A stretch of DNA of 64,000 nt from Brachynemurus nebulosus (GCA_035578155.1 JAPWDM010000014.1:11015501-11079500); one strand, 5' to 3'; shown: positions 13,486-26,361, counted from the first letter of the stretch. Numbers and translations: made by a program. Notes: generated by a model not told the origin, from the sequence alone.

Positions 13486-14614
13486 TTTGTGCCAAAGTTT
13501 TGAAAATCCAAAAGTCGATCGCGGGCTGCAGTAGCACCTCTTACAGTTTAGCTTTGTAATCTACAATAAATTTTTGTTTAATTTTTTAAAATCTTTCTCA
13601 TTCAGACAAAACAAATACCGAACAAACGAACGAAAAAAAAGAACAACACCTGTTTGACTAGTTAATTAAATTCAACGTTGAGAATTGAACTCAAAATATT
13701 AACTGATATTATCAATAACCATGCTAATAATAACATAAAAAATATATTCTTTTTCAATATACGCGTCATAACAAGCGCACTCTGTTTATTTTTGAATGCC
13801 GCGTTCGCCTTTACCTTTGTATTGCTTCTATCTATTACATCTCATTTTTGTACTTGGACAAAAATAGTTTTGTCTATGAGATGTGCAGATAAAAAAAAGA
13901 TAAAAGATATACTTACAGTGGATTTCAGTTATAATGATGGTGAAGAGATTTTTAAAATTTTACTCCAAATATACTCGATAATCGTGTTATATGAAAATGT
14001 GGGATTCAAACGCAAGAGTTCCTGTACATGAAGTGCGATAGCCGAATAGCCTGCTGCATCTCACGGACTGGTGTGTTAAAAATTTGAATCCTGGAGTTGA
14101 CTATACTCCTCAAAGTCTTCTATAATTTGACCTCAAAATTTCCCCACTACGTTCCTTGCCCCAACAGTCGCATCGTGAATGTACAATGTAAAATAAAATT
14201 TGTTTTATAAATACAAAATATAAATAATGAAGTGGGTGGTGTCTGTTATAGACTCGAAGTCTTCATAACGGGTGCTAAACCACATTATATGCAAATATAT
14301 TATCTACTGATGATGGCAGTTCATTAATGATAGTTATCTGAGCCTCTTAAGCTTCGAAAAAATATTTTTCTAACAAATTTGGCCATTTCATTTAGAAAAC
14401 AAGTTTAGGTCATACCTTCAATACTATAGTGAATACAATCGCTTGTAATAGGGTTTTATTGCGTTGTAGAAATGGAGCCCAGTCAACAATTACAATAGAC
14501 TCAAATCAATCATCCTTTCTCTAAAAAATTTAAATTTTTTACGTAAAACAAAATGTATATTATTTAATCGGAAAAAGGCTGTCTTTTAAGTTAGCGTCAC
14601 TTCAATTATTCTTA

Positions 14615-14999
14615 TTCGGTCTTGGCCAAAAGTATTGAGCACCCCCATAGAATGAGAACGGACAGAAAACGCGCTACTACTGACCACCAGATTAGAAAAT
14701 TTGTCCATGACTCACTTAAGGACCGCAAAAAAACTTCTTCTGAGCTCACTGCAGCTTTATCGGGAGACATTGGGAAACCAATTAGTTCTCGAACTGTAAG
14801 AAGAAGACCCACAGACGCAGGTTTAAAAAGCCGCAAAGCTAGGAATAAGCCTTGGCTCTCCGACAACATCAAAAAAAATCGTTTAGAATGGGCCTTAAGA
14901 CACCAGCATTCTTCTGAAAAAGATAGGTCCAATGAAGTCACTTTTTTAATGAAGTCACTTAAGCCCTTTACGACTGCTCATAGCTTTACTTTTTGCTAA
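14615..14999 (+). pseudogene. Tc1-like transposase fragment (N-terminal DNA-binding part)
   Basis: The open frame from about 14622 encodes the HTH region of a Tc1-family transposase. The second HTH is seen as GKPISSRTVRRRPTDAGL (about residues 51-68), followed by the family's RKxRxKPWLSxxxKKxRLEWAxxH block (to about residue 94). It decays around SSEKDRSNEVTF, where the family normally has W(S)xEDWxxVxFSDES with the first catalytic Asp. There is no ATG; the frame opens at TTG. GGCCAAAAGTATTGAGCACC at 14624-14643 looks like the terminal sequence of Tc1 elements fused directly to the frame, which suggests internal deletion. The whole catalytic domain is missing. Confidence 0.75.
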
Positions 15000-15333
15000 T
15001 TCCAATTTTTCATGTATTTTACCTACAAACTGCAAATAGACGGTTTTAGCAGTATAAATAATTTTGTTTAAATAAAACATTCTTGGTAACAAGATAGTTA
15101 TTTGTGTATTAAGAGCGCAAAATTGTACATTGCCTCTCGATTGAGAATGCGCCAGGAGCACGTCATTCGCATAAGTGCGTCTTGTAAAATGTATTCGTTT
15201 TACTTAAAAAATACTTTAAAAAAATAATAATGGACGTTAAGATTTATTTTACGTTGAGATCTGGAGGTGTATTTGAACAATCGCTGTCACTATTGCATAT
15301 TTCCATCATATATACGTACCTATATATTTTTAT

Positions 15334-15457
15334 TAGTCGAATTTTCTCCGAAAAATTAGACTTATACAGTCTATACGATAAGAGCTGCGAGAGGCGAGAC
15401 CAGGGGCGCTATCCGTTTTCGGACCCGTAGAACACGATTATGTAAAAAAAAAAGATG

Positions 15458-15518
<61 letters not shown>

Positions 15519-17016
15519 CCCGCAACCTTTTAATATGTGTAGGGCCCCCCTATGGAAGTTAAGAGATGAAATTTGGTAAGTGGGGCTTATTCCGATGCAC
15601 AACAATACTATCAAAGTGGGGTCAAATTTTGGGCAAATTTTTTTTCGGACCCGACCTTTAAGGGGGTGGTGGGGGGCGGAAAAGCAATAAAACTTTTCCA
15701 AACCGGTTTTAAATAATGTTTCGGTCAACTATCTACAACATATCCAAAATTCAGCTTCCTAGGATGATATGGTGGGAGTAGAGGGGGGAAAAACGATTTT
15801 CGCTGGATCTAACAGGCCCCCAGCCCCCCAGAATTAACGTAGTGGGTTGAAATTTGGTGTGTTGATAAAGTTCGTACCTAGGTTGTGCTTTTTGGAGGTT
15901 TTAATATTTTACCCCCACCCCCCTCATTTTTAAGCTACAATTTCATGCATTTTCGACGTTTTCGAAGTTTGTACCACTCGCACAGGTCACCCGAATAAAC
16001 CTAGAGGGCTGAAATTTTGTATTCGGATTGAGTTAGTATCAAGGGGGTGCCTTTTGGGGGTCTCGACTTTTAACCCCTACCCCCACCATTTTTATACCCA
16101 AAAGAACATGATTTTTCTTGTTTTTTAACAGTTTCGTTCGGGTCAAAATCTCCCCAAATAAACCTAGAGGGCTGAAATTTGGTGTACAGGTTAAGCTAAT
16201 AGCCAGACACTGTTTTTTGGAGGTTTCAACTTTTAACCCTTACCCCCACGATTTTTACGCCAATATTTCCTTAATTTTTTTGCTTGTTTTCTAACATGTC
16301 TAGAGACTCCATAAGGAAACCTAGAGGGCTGAAATTTTGTACGTGTATTCAGTTAGTATCCAGCTAGTACCTTGTAGGGAGTCCGCATCACTTTTCCCCC
16401 CACTTCTCCCATTTTTACATCGGAATTGAATGCTATTGTTAAATATGTTTTAAAAGCATTATGTTTATTCTAAATACAAGTAGGCGAATAGTAATTTTAA
16501 AAAATTTAAAAAAAAGTGAACTTACTTTTATGACAAATGAAATACATACATATTAAGTAATTTAAAAATGTTATTAAAGTCACTGTTTATTTATAAATTA
16601 GGAATTTTGGATTTTTATAGTATTTATAAAATAGAAATTTTGGATTTTTTTGGAAAGAAAAAATATCTTTATAAAGGCCTTCCAGTTTACTATTTAAGGT
16701 CCTTTTTTAATTTTTAAAACTAAAACATAAAGGCAATTAGCGGATAAACATGGGCAGGAATGTCCTCGTACGAATTGTGTTGGCTTTTTTTCTGCTACCT
16801 GTTTTCGGCACAAAATTGAAATTTACTGAGATACAGCCCTTAAATACTTAAAACCTTTTTTTAAAGCCTCGATCAGCCGAACACTCATCACCAGTTTTGA
16901 AACCAACAAAATGACAATTCGGTTGTAGACTTTCAATCACATTTCGCTTGTAGACATTCAATACCGAAGATGAAGGGGAAAATTCGACTACCGTGATGGG
17001 GCCCCGCTGCTCACGG
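15334..17016 (+). mobile_element. HINE/Helentron-like element A, unit 1 (complete)
   Basis: 5' end TAGTCGAATTTTCTCC (15334) that can fold back on the following GAAAAATTAGACT. Then a (TA)n tract (15462-15514), then four to five diverged ~160-bp units, each starting near GGxTGAAATTTxGT (15844, 16004, 16165, 16323). The 3' inverted match of the head, GGGGAAAATTCGACTA, lies at 16975-16990, directly followed by a hairpin CCGTGA...TCACGG (16991-17016) with GGGGCCCC in the loop. Subterminal inverted repeats, a microsatellite, an internal repeat block and a 3' hairpin are the plan described for DINE-1/Helentron-associated elements. A CTRR 3' end is not present. Non-coding. Confidence 0.65.
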
Positions 17017-17044
17017 CGTTTTAAATTATTTATCAGCTTATTAT

Positions 17045-17168
17045 TAGTCGAATTTTCTCCGAAAAATTAGACTTATACAGTCTATACGATAAGAGCTGCG
17101 AGAGGCGAGACCAGGGGCGCTATCCGTTTTCGGACCCGTAGAACACGATTATGTAAAAAAAAAAGATG

Positions 17169-17239
<71 letters not shown>

Positions 17240-18705
17240 CCCGCAACCTTTTAATATGTGTAGGGCCCCCCTATGGAAGTTAAGAGATGAAATTTGGTAA
17301 GTGGGGCTTATTCCGATGCACAACAATACTATCAAAGTGGGGTCAAGTTTTGGGCAAATGTTTTTTCGGACCCGACCTTTAAGGGGGTGGTGGGGGGCGG
17401 AAAAAGCAATAAAATTTTTCCAAACCGGTTTTAAATAATGTTTCGGTCAATTATCTACAACATATCCAAAATTCAGCTTCCTAGGATGATATGGTGGGAG
17501 TAGAGGGGGGAAAAACGATTTTCGCTGGATCTAACAGGCCCCCAGCCCCCCAGAATTAACATAGAGGGTTGAAATTTGGTGTGTTGATAAAGTTCGTACC
17601 TAGGTTGTGCTTTTTGGAGGTTTTAATATTTTACCCCCACCCCCCTCATTTTTAAGCTACAATTTCATGCATTTTCGACGTTTTCGAAGTTTGTACCACT
17701 CGCACAGGTCACCCGAATAAACCTAGAGGGCTGAAATTTTGTATTCGGATTGAGTTAGTATCAAGGGGGTGCCTTTTGGGGGTCTCGACTTTTATCCCCT
17801 ATCCCCACCATTTTTATACCCAAAAGAACATGATTTTTCTTGTTTTTTAACAGTTTCGTTCGGGTCAAAATCTCCCCAAATAAACCTAGAGGGCTGAAAT
17901 TTGGTGTACAGGTTAAGCTAATAGCCAGACACTGTTTTTTGGAGGTTTCAACTTTTAACCCTTACCCCCACGATTTTTACGCCAATATTTCCTTAATTTT
18001 TTTGCTTGCTTTCTAACATGTCTAGAGACTCCATAAGGAAACCTAGAGGGCTGAAATTTTGTACGTGTATTCAGTTAGTATCCAGCTAGTACCTTGTAGG
18101 GAGTCCGCATCACTTTTCCCCCCACTTCTCCCATTTTTACATCGGAATTGAATGCTATTGTTAAATGTGTTTTAAAAGCATTATGTTTATTCTAAATACA
18201 AGTAGGCGAATAGTAATTTTAAAAAATTTAAAAAAAAGTGAATACAATTTTTTAACAAATGAAATACATACATATTAAGTAATTTGCAAATGTTATTAAA
18301 GTCACTGTTTATTTATTTATTTAATTATTATTTAGGAATTTTGGATTTTTATTATTTATAAAATAGAAATTTTGGATTTTTTTGGAAAGAAAAAATATCT
18401 TCATAAAAGCCTTCCAGTTTACTATTTAAGTTCCTTTTTTAATATTTAAAAGTAAAACACAAAGTCAATTGGCGGATAAGCATGTATAGAAATGCCCTCG
18501 TACGAATTGTGTTGGCTTTTTCCCTGTTAACTTCTATCGGCACAAAATTGAAATTTACTGAGATTCAGCCCTTAAAAACTTAAAATCTTTTTATAAAGCC
18601 CCGATCAACCGGACACTCATTATCAGTTTTGAAACCACCAAAATTACAAATCGCTTGTGGACTTTCAATTATATTTCGCTTGTAGACACTCAATACCGAA
18701 GAAAT
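17045..18705 (+). mobile_element. HINE/Helentron-like element A, unit 2 (3'-truncated)
   Basis: Head-to-tail repeat of unit 1, offset 1,711 bp and nearly identical through most of its length. The TA tract (17173-17235) differs in length. It breaks off after AATACCGAAGA into a T-rich low-complexity run (18705-18753) before reaching its 3' inverted repeat and hairpin. The last 250 bp are more diverged from unit 1 than the rest. Confidence 0.85.
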
Positions 18706-18753
18706 AATTTTTTATTTTTTATTTTTTTTATTTTTTATTTATTTTTTTTTTTT

Positions 18754-19119
18754 TTGAAAGAAAAAATATCTTTATAAAGGCCTTCCAGTTTACTATTTAA
18801 GGTCCTTTTTTAATATTTAAAACTAAAACATAAAGGCAATTAGCGGATAAACATGGGCAGGAATGCCCTCGTACGAATTGTGTTGGTTTTTGTTCTGCTA
18901 CCTGTTTTCGGCACAAAATTGAAATTTACTGAGATACAGCCCTTAAATACTTAAAACCTTTTTTTAAAGCCTCGATCAGCCGAACACTCATGACCAGTTT
19001 TGAAACCAACAAAATGACAATTCGGTTGTAGACTTTCAATCACATTTCGCTTGTAAACATTCAATACCGAAGATGAAGGGGAAAATTCGACTACCGTGAT
19101 GGGGCCCCGCTGCTCACGG
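18754..19119 (+). mobile_element. HINE/Helentron-like element A, partial unit 3 (3' end)
   Basis: Corresponds to 16652-17016 of unit 1, including GGGGAAAATTCGACTA (19078-19093) and the CCGTGA...TCACGG hairpin (19094-19119). It resembles the end of unit 1 more closely than the end of unit 2. Confidence 0.85.
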
Positions 19120-19277
19120 TGTTTTTTTAATTAATATTAATTATTTTGTTTAATAAAATTGATATTTCACATGATCACGATAAAAATAAGGTGAAGTTTA
19201 GAATCTGTTTATTTGTTGCCATAGAAAATATAAACAACGCCTACCCGATTTGTAATTAAATATATGTTGAGTGACAG

Positions 19278-19372
19278 AGAAAGTACTACTTTTCGCTCTA
19301 AAGCGAAAAGTAACAGTCCTCAGCAAACACATATTTTGCGCTCTCTTGACAGAGCGCAAAAGCTTACTTTCT
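19278..19372. other. Cloverleaf-like palindrome (three stems)
   Basis: An outer stem AGAAAGTA/TACTTTCT (19278-19285 with 19365-19372) encloses two perfect hairpins. ACTTTTCGCT/AGCGAAAAGT has a 4-nt loop (19288-19311), and TTTTGCGCTCT/AGAGCGCAAAA has a 6-nt loop (19334-19361). It could be a structured RNA, a cruciform or the core of a MITE. No function can be assigned. Confidence 0.65.
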
Positions 19373-20060
19373 ACTATGATTGTAGAAAAATATATTTATG
19401 AGCCCCTGTCTTCGTAATATGAATACCTATAAGTACTTGGTCATTGCGCATTCGATTTTCAGTAACACAATTATTCCTATCAACGTACGCCCGAACATAC
19501 ATACGTATTATCGGTGGGTACCTAGAAACACATAATATTAGTTAATTTGTATTGGTTACGCGTGTATCGTGTACTGTTAACGACTGAAGGCTTACGAACC
19601 GTCAATTTAGAATTATCGACACGCGTTACAGTCGAACGTACAGAATACGAAATTAATACGATAATCATTAAATGAACATAATAAAATGGGTACACACGGA
19701 CGACCACGTACCCAGTATTAGGAGATACTGGTGCCTACCTAAGTACGTATATGTATATACGTATGTGGTACATGGGTATCAATTAGGTATTTGAACAACG
19801 GCCCTACTAGATGTTACGATACATCATTTTCGAATAACGGGCAAGATAGTAGGAGTGAGGATCGCGTAGGTGAAGGGCTAAATGAAATTAGGGGGTGAAG
19901 TAAATGTGTTTAGGTTGTAATCAAATTAATACCTTAGGAAAATTGGGTAACAATTTTAGAAGAATATAAAAAAATACGTAATAGATAGTTTAGAAAATCT
20001 ACTTTTTACGAATCTTAAGACTGGTGTAAGTACGATTTGATATTTAATTTTTTTTCCTTT

Positions 20061-20620
<560 letters not shown>

Positions 20621-20711
20621 TGTATCTGCGACGTACATCGTTTTGAATGTGGAATAAACACTATGTGAGAGAAGAAACAATTTGTTTCGTGCTATATTTT
20701 GCACGAAGTAG

Positions 20712-22150
20712 ACCTTCAGAATGCTGCAGTAAATACGGGTAGATAAATCAATCTTTAAACAATCAAGAAACAAAACTTTGTGAGATTGATTATTTTTAGG
20801 TAAAAGAATTTTTGATAGATACTTTTAAGTCTTGCGAAATTTTGTGGTGGACGAAAGAACCTGAATCGAAGAGTTTTGATAGTTAGTTATATCTGTTCTG
20901 CATTCATAATATGTAGATATAGCCTCTGTAAGAAGAACCTTAACAGTTAAAAGTCAAATTGAAAAAGCTCAGAAAGATTAAATGAAAAATGAGGGTTTTG
21001 AATACTTAGAATAATGACCATTTAAACTTTAGAGACGTAGGTTCAGGCCCGTAGAAAGGCCGTAGTATCTGTCACTGAAACTTGGAACTTGAGCTTGCCA
21101 AAAGTTCCGGTGGGTACCGAAAGGAAAAACACTTAAACGTCGCTGAAGAAAAAATTTGTTAAATTTTCCACTACTACTTAAGTTACTTCCATTCGGTCCG
21201 CCTAAGCTTTCTAAATGCTTCCAATTTTATAAGTTGAATCATTATACTTTATACACAGTCAAAACGTCAAAAAATCATTTATAAGGAAGAAAGTAAAATG
21301 TTATCGAGAAGCAAATATTAGAAGATTAAAAAGTTTAATAAATAATCACTCTTAACGTGATTCGTTGTTCAACTCTTGTCATTTGTACTCCGTCATAATA
21401 TTAAAGAAGCCAATGCCGAAAATTATACATTCGGAATGCTACAGTAAATATAGTTGGACAAATTAATCCTTAAGCATTCAAGGATCTAAATTTTATAAGA
21501 CTAATTTACTTTTTGACAAAAAGTTTCCATAGGAATTTGTAAGTTTTGCGAAAGATCTGTGCACCAATTATGTCTATTGTACATTCATGATATGTTCAGC
21601 CATTCTAAAAATCACCCTCACAAACACAATTGAAAAGAAATTCAGAAAAGTCAAAGCAAAAGTAAGAGGATAACGCAACTGTTGTTAATGGCCATATGGG
21701 TCCGAAACATGTCACAGATATTTAAAACTTTAAATAAAGTAGTATTAGCCAAGTAAAAAATTGTCTTTTCAAAAGTAAGAGGGCAACGCAACATTAAACT
21801 TTAAAGATATAAGTTCAAGCCTGTAGGAAATCTGCGGCAGTTTTATCTAAAACTTGCTTGTCGGGAGGTCTTGTTGAGCTCTAGAGGACAGAAGCCTCAA
21901 AAAAAAAATATACTTATTCTCTAGCGATTAGTCCAGTTACTTTCGTGGGGCCTACCTCAGACCTGGAAAGGTTTGTTTGAGACTCAAGAAACTTAAATTC
22001 CTATTAATAAATTGATACTAAATTATATTATAATACTTTGGACTCACTCAAATAGTTAAAGTCGATTGAAAAGAGAAAAAAAATAGGGCTAATTGTTATC
22101 GAGAAACAAATATACCAAAAGTTTAAAGACTTATAGTTAAGTCACTGTCA
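20712..22150 (+). repeat. Ancient tandem duplication (units ~715-800 bp)
   Basis: 20712-21400 and 21426-22150 share many blocks in the same order: CxGAATGCTxCAGTAAATA, TTxATAATATGTxxA, AAACTTTAxAGAxxTAxGTTCA, GTTATCGAGAAxCAAATAT. The second unit has an inner duplication (AAGTAAGAGGxxAACGCAAC at about 21660 and 21773). Non-coding. Confidence 0.65.
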
Positions 22151-25100
22151 ATTCACTATTTCAGAGTTTTCAAGGAAACATTAGTGTCATGAACTTCGTT
22201 GTTCACTACGAGATTGAGTCTTTTAACAAGTTACACCGGACACGTTTTTTTGAACAAACTGTATATTTCTTCTCCTAAAACATCTTGTATATTAAAAGAA
22301 AAAAATATGTTATATTTAATTATCCTGTATGATAGATAATTATTCCTTTGACATTATCAATCAATTTTCACACACACATAGGAGAAACAGGAACACAACA
22401 ATATATTATTACTCATATTAACAGACCAACCTGGCTCTTTCATTGATGAGTAAACTATATCGACCCCCCCACAACCCACTTATATGTGGAAAAAACCAAC
22501 AACGCTACATTCACAACTTAATATGGCTCTGTACACAATTTGCTACATAACCAAACCTTAAAAAATTAATGTAAAGAATAAAAATAGACGCGCAAAGAAT
22601 CAAACAAGGTATAGTTTCGTAGCACAGGAAGGAAAAAAATGCATTTTCAGCACTTCAACTGTATACCCCCCACCTCGCCATATCCCGTTGCCCATTAGAT
22701 AGGTACACACTAAGTTCAATGTATGCGTATGAAACGGGTGAACTTGCAACGAACGATACCGCGCTAACGATAGAGCAGTGCTGCTGACACACCAGTAAGT
22801 ACTATCGCTAGTAGCTATTACACACGGCAAACACTCACTACTTTGGTATAGTATCGAAGAGGATGGATAGATTAGGGAAGATATTTGGTGTGAAAGAGAT
22901 GGAAGTATGAAGCAAATCGAGGAGCACGGAACGCAAACGTTTGAACCAAGCGCATATATCAAAGATAAGATGGTGAAGACTGGATATATGTAAGTTTAAG
23001 GGATCAGAAGCGAATTTGGCATATGTGAAGGGTAGCTAGAGGCTTCTTACAATTAGTCAATCGTAGTTAATTTTATGGAGTTGAAAATAGAGACAGTACT
23101 CAGCTGAGTATATCCAACATGCTATCAGGGGATTTACAAATTCAAAAAATGTAACGCTCTAAACTCTGAAGGATTAAATAGATGAGATGATATCGACTCT
23201 CTTAAGAAAAGTCTAATTTTTTTAAATTTCTGAATAAATAGGTACCTATTGGCTAGACCAAAACAAACTTTTTGCGAATTAGTCGTAGTATTTGGCCCAT
23301 ACTCAAACTCCCAAGCAAGTAACAATTCTGAACGAATAAAGTCAAATAAATATTGATTTGGGACCAAAAGAAAAAAAAAAATTTACATATTTTGATCAGT
23401 TTGTCGTGTTTTACTCTTTTGTTAAATATTCACTTATAATTGTACACGAGAGGTTTGTATGTTTTCGAATAAATTCGTGTTTATATATATATAGCTGAAG
23501 CGTTTTTTGATTGACAGTTCTTCGAGTTAAATTGCTTTTAGGCAAGAAATTTGAGTTGTAGAAAACACAAATTTATTCAGAAAAAATATAAAACTCAAGT
23601 GTATAATACGGTAAGACAATTTAACGAATCAAATAAATTGGTATAATTCATATAATTATTTTATACATTGTTACAATGGTTCTGAAATCAGCTAAAATTT
23701 ACCAATACGAATTTCTGGTGTCATTTTTATCGTGTTTACCAACAATGAAATAGCCAATGAAATTTTTTGTAGGTACCATTTTTTTCGCTGTAAAAATCTG
23801 TCTTACCTTTTTTTCCATGGTAAAAGTGAAAAAACTACAATATTCTTATGGGACTTGATACACATGAGTTAAATTGTCAATATAATAACTTCGTGCTCGT
23901 ATAACCTTCAGAACCCCGAAGAGAACTGGCGGCCCCGAGAATAAACCAGATCTTTTTAAGAATTTTCCCCCTCAAGATTAAGTGATGAGCAAAAAACAAA
24001 CTATTTTTACTTTTTTCTCAGCCGCTCTCTTCAAGACTGGGCCTCGGGGCGATTCTTATAAATGCGTGTGTCTCGATACCTACTTCCATTAGCCTTTGTC
24101 ATAATTAGATTTCTGCTAAAAATTTTCATCTACGGAATTTTTAGTAAAACGGAGCATATTTTTCTCACCGTTGGACTTCATGAATTCATTTATCGAATAC
24201 ATACTCAATTTAAACAAATTCCTTACCGCCACTGTAATTTCACGTATGCGTGTGACGGTATCAGTATAGAAAGGGCATACATACAGAGCAAGGAAACAGG
24301 ATGGTTAGTTAGATATCGACTGAATAATAAAAAAATATATTAAGGGTATTCCTTGTTCTATACAAAATCAAGGAGGGAACGGGTCGGAACGAGAAAAGAC
24401 AAGAGAAATAAAATAAAAAATTATACGGTTTGTGTCGGAATACGAGATGGACGGCAACCACCAAACTCACACAAAACATATGTAGGTACTCGGAAAATTC
24501 GGGAATTGTTTCCCTCTCCCCTGCATGTTGACCTCAGTATTGACTCACAGTGAATAATCTGTATATGTATTACAAATTCATTTAACATGTAGGACAGCAC
24601 ATGGTAGCGAAATTTATTTGCTATTGACAAAATTTTTTTTTAGCAATAAATAAACCCGAATGAAATAAATTAGGATGGAAAGGGGGGGGGAGGGTGCGTT
24701 TACAGTTGTTGGAGTTGTGGCACATGTATACACATACGAAAAAATATGTGGGGGTGGTTGATACACATTTAGTGTTTAGTAATTTGTGTTGTTTTTACGT
24801 GAATTGTTTTGTCCGTTTAACATTAAAATTGGAACGAGAATTGTTAAAAAAAACTGTTTACAATGATATTAAATGGGAAGTTATAAAAATTGGTTATATA
24901 TCCAGGGATGGATTAACCCACTTTGGGGCCCTAGACATAAGTACGTAGGTCACTACATAAGTTTTGTCGTATACAAAATAAATGAGAGATATGGTAAAAT
25001 TGATGAGAGATTTATAAAAATAAACTAACATAAACAATAACAGCACAAGTTATATGATGAAACGTAGTTCATTATATTTTTAATAATTATTTGAATGTTA
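22151..25100. other. No supported gene
   Basis: AT-rich. Frames at 22600-22962 (-) and 24062-24343 (+) show no recognisable domain. A lone AGTGATGAGCAAAA at 23981 resembles a hAT MITE end. Confidence 0.45.
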
Positions 25101-25345
25101 AATACCCCTGTCGTAGCATCCTGCATAACATAGCGAATTTCTGTTTATAAAAATTAGTTTTTCTTGGAAACTAGTTGACATAGAAGAATGGTTTAAAGAC
25201 CTTTTTTATGTAATTTTTTCTTCTCTTTTAAACGGTATAACAAAATTTCGCAAAAATTTTTGAATAAGTGGAAATTTTGGCAAAAAACTAATTTTTTACA
25301 AGAACAAAAACCATGTTCCTGACATCCGACGTGTCTGGCTGAGGA
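25101..25345 (-). mobile_element. HINE-like family B, copy 3 (3' part only)
   Basis: Reverse-strand match to the 3' half of family B, from AATACCCCTGTCG through CATAGCGAATTTC to CCGACGTGTCTGGCTGA. It lacks the TA tract and head. It abuts the ~165-bp tandem repeat at 25349. Confidence 0.75.
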
Positions 25346-25348
25346 ACT

Positions 25349-25790
25349 CATTTCATATTACACGACCTAATGTTATTCTAGTTAATAGTAGAAATGATTC
25401 TAGGCTACAAGAAATCTATTCGGGATTCAAGAACTACTTTTAAACATTTCTCAAATGTTTAAAAAGGTGTTGATATTTGTATGAATTACATAATCGGTCA
25501 AGTGGTCGGAAAGCGACATTTTATATTACACGACCTAATGTTTTTCCAGATAATGTCGCAAATGCTTCCGAGCCACAACAATTCTCTTTACAGTTAAAGA
25601 ACTGTTTTGAAACATTTCTCTAACGCTTAAAAAGGTGTCGATATTTGTTTGAATTACATACGACATACAAAAACGACATTTCATATTACATGGTAATCCA
25701 GTTAATGGCGGAAATGATTCCAGGTTACAAGAAACATTTTCATAGTTAAAGAACTGCTTTTAAACATTTCCGTCGCTTTTTATTCATACC
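25349..25790 (+). repeat. Tandem repeat, three units of ~160-168 bp
   Basis: CATTTxATATTACA heads at 25349, 25517 and 25677. Each is followed by CCAGxTAATG-type sequence, a GAAATGATTC block, TTAAAGAACTxxTTTxAAACATTTC and GTGTxGATATTTGTxTGAATTACAT. Moderately diverged. Confidence 0.8.
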
Positions 25791-26277
25791 AGCTATTCAT
25801 TGAACGAATTGGATAATTGGCAAAAAGCTTTAGTATATGTTATTTGATCTTCTATAAAAGCTTTCTTTCAAATTATTATTCGCACGATATGAAATACTGC
25901 ATGTGAAAGAGATAACAATATCCTAAATTATTACACACGTAATTAAAATAAACAGAGATAGCTAGACATATACATAGAGAATTTTCCTGTTTACAAATTT
26001 TATTCAGTTGTTTTTTTCTTTTCCCTTTATTTGTTTTTCATTTGTCTTTTTTGACGATGCTTGATGCGTTCCTTTGTTTCTAATAATTATAAAAAAAAAA
26101 TACTGGGACAGATACACATTATCTAGTAAATGTGAGTTAATGTTCAATTTAACATGGTCAATTAACAAGCATTCGATAATAATTGAAATTGGAAAATTGT
26201 AACTGCTTCTCGCATTATAGACAGTACATACACATAAGTGATTGAATATTGTCTGTATCGGGCGCCTGTCGAGCAAA

Positions 26278-26350
26278 AGATCGATGGTGTAATGGATAGC
26301 ACACCTGGCTAGTTATCAGGAGATCCTGGGTTCGATTCCCGGCCGATCCG
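26278..26350 (+). tRNA. tRNA-like gene, anticodon AGT (Thr?), possibly a pseudogene
   Basis: The sequence folds as a cloverleaf. D stem GTGT/GCAC; anticodon stem CCTGG/TCAGG with loop CTAGTTA giving anticodon AGT; 5-nt variable loop; T stem CTGGG/CCCGG with loop TTCGATT. Box A (TGGTGTAATGG) and box B (GGTTCGATTCC) match the Pol III consensus exactly, and a T6 run at 26356-26361 can terminate transcription. Two oddities: the acceptor pairs only 5 of 7 (A-C mismatches at 1-72 and 7-66), and position 37 is T instead of a purine. It may therefore be a decayed gene or the head of a SINE. The block from the anticodon arm to the T arm resembles insect tRNA-Thr(AGT). Confidence 0.6.
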
Positions 26351-26361
26351 GATAATTTTTT

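Noticed and set aside
13678..14031. 117-codon frame with a hydrophobic stretch
   Set aside because: It opens at TTG, not ATG, has no recognisable domain and lies in AT-rich DNA where such frames arise by chance.
15334..17016. Classical Helitron
   Set aside because: No 5' TC / 3' CTRR ends were found; the subterminal repeats and hairpin fit the Helentron/HINE branch better.
23981..23994. Single AGTGATGAGCAAAA as a fourth hAT MITE
   Set aside because: No partner end, no hexamer core and no target duplication nearby.
24062..24343. 93-codon frame with a hydrophobic N-terminus
   Set aside because: No family recognised; probably chance. It could be revisited with expression data.
25349..25790. 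Regular repeats that could be mistaken for a CRISPR array (also 48335-48960)
   Set aside because: Units of 140-168 bp without repeat/spacer alternation in a eukaryotic intron.
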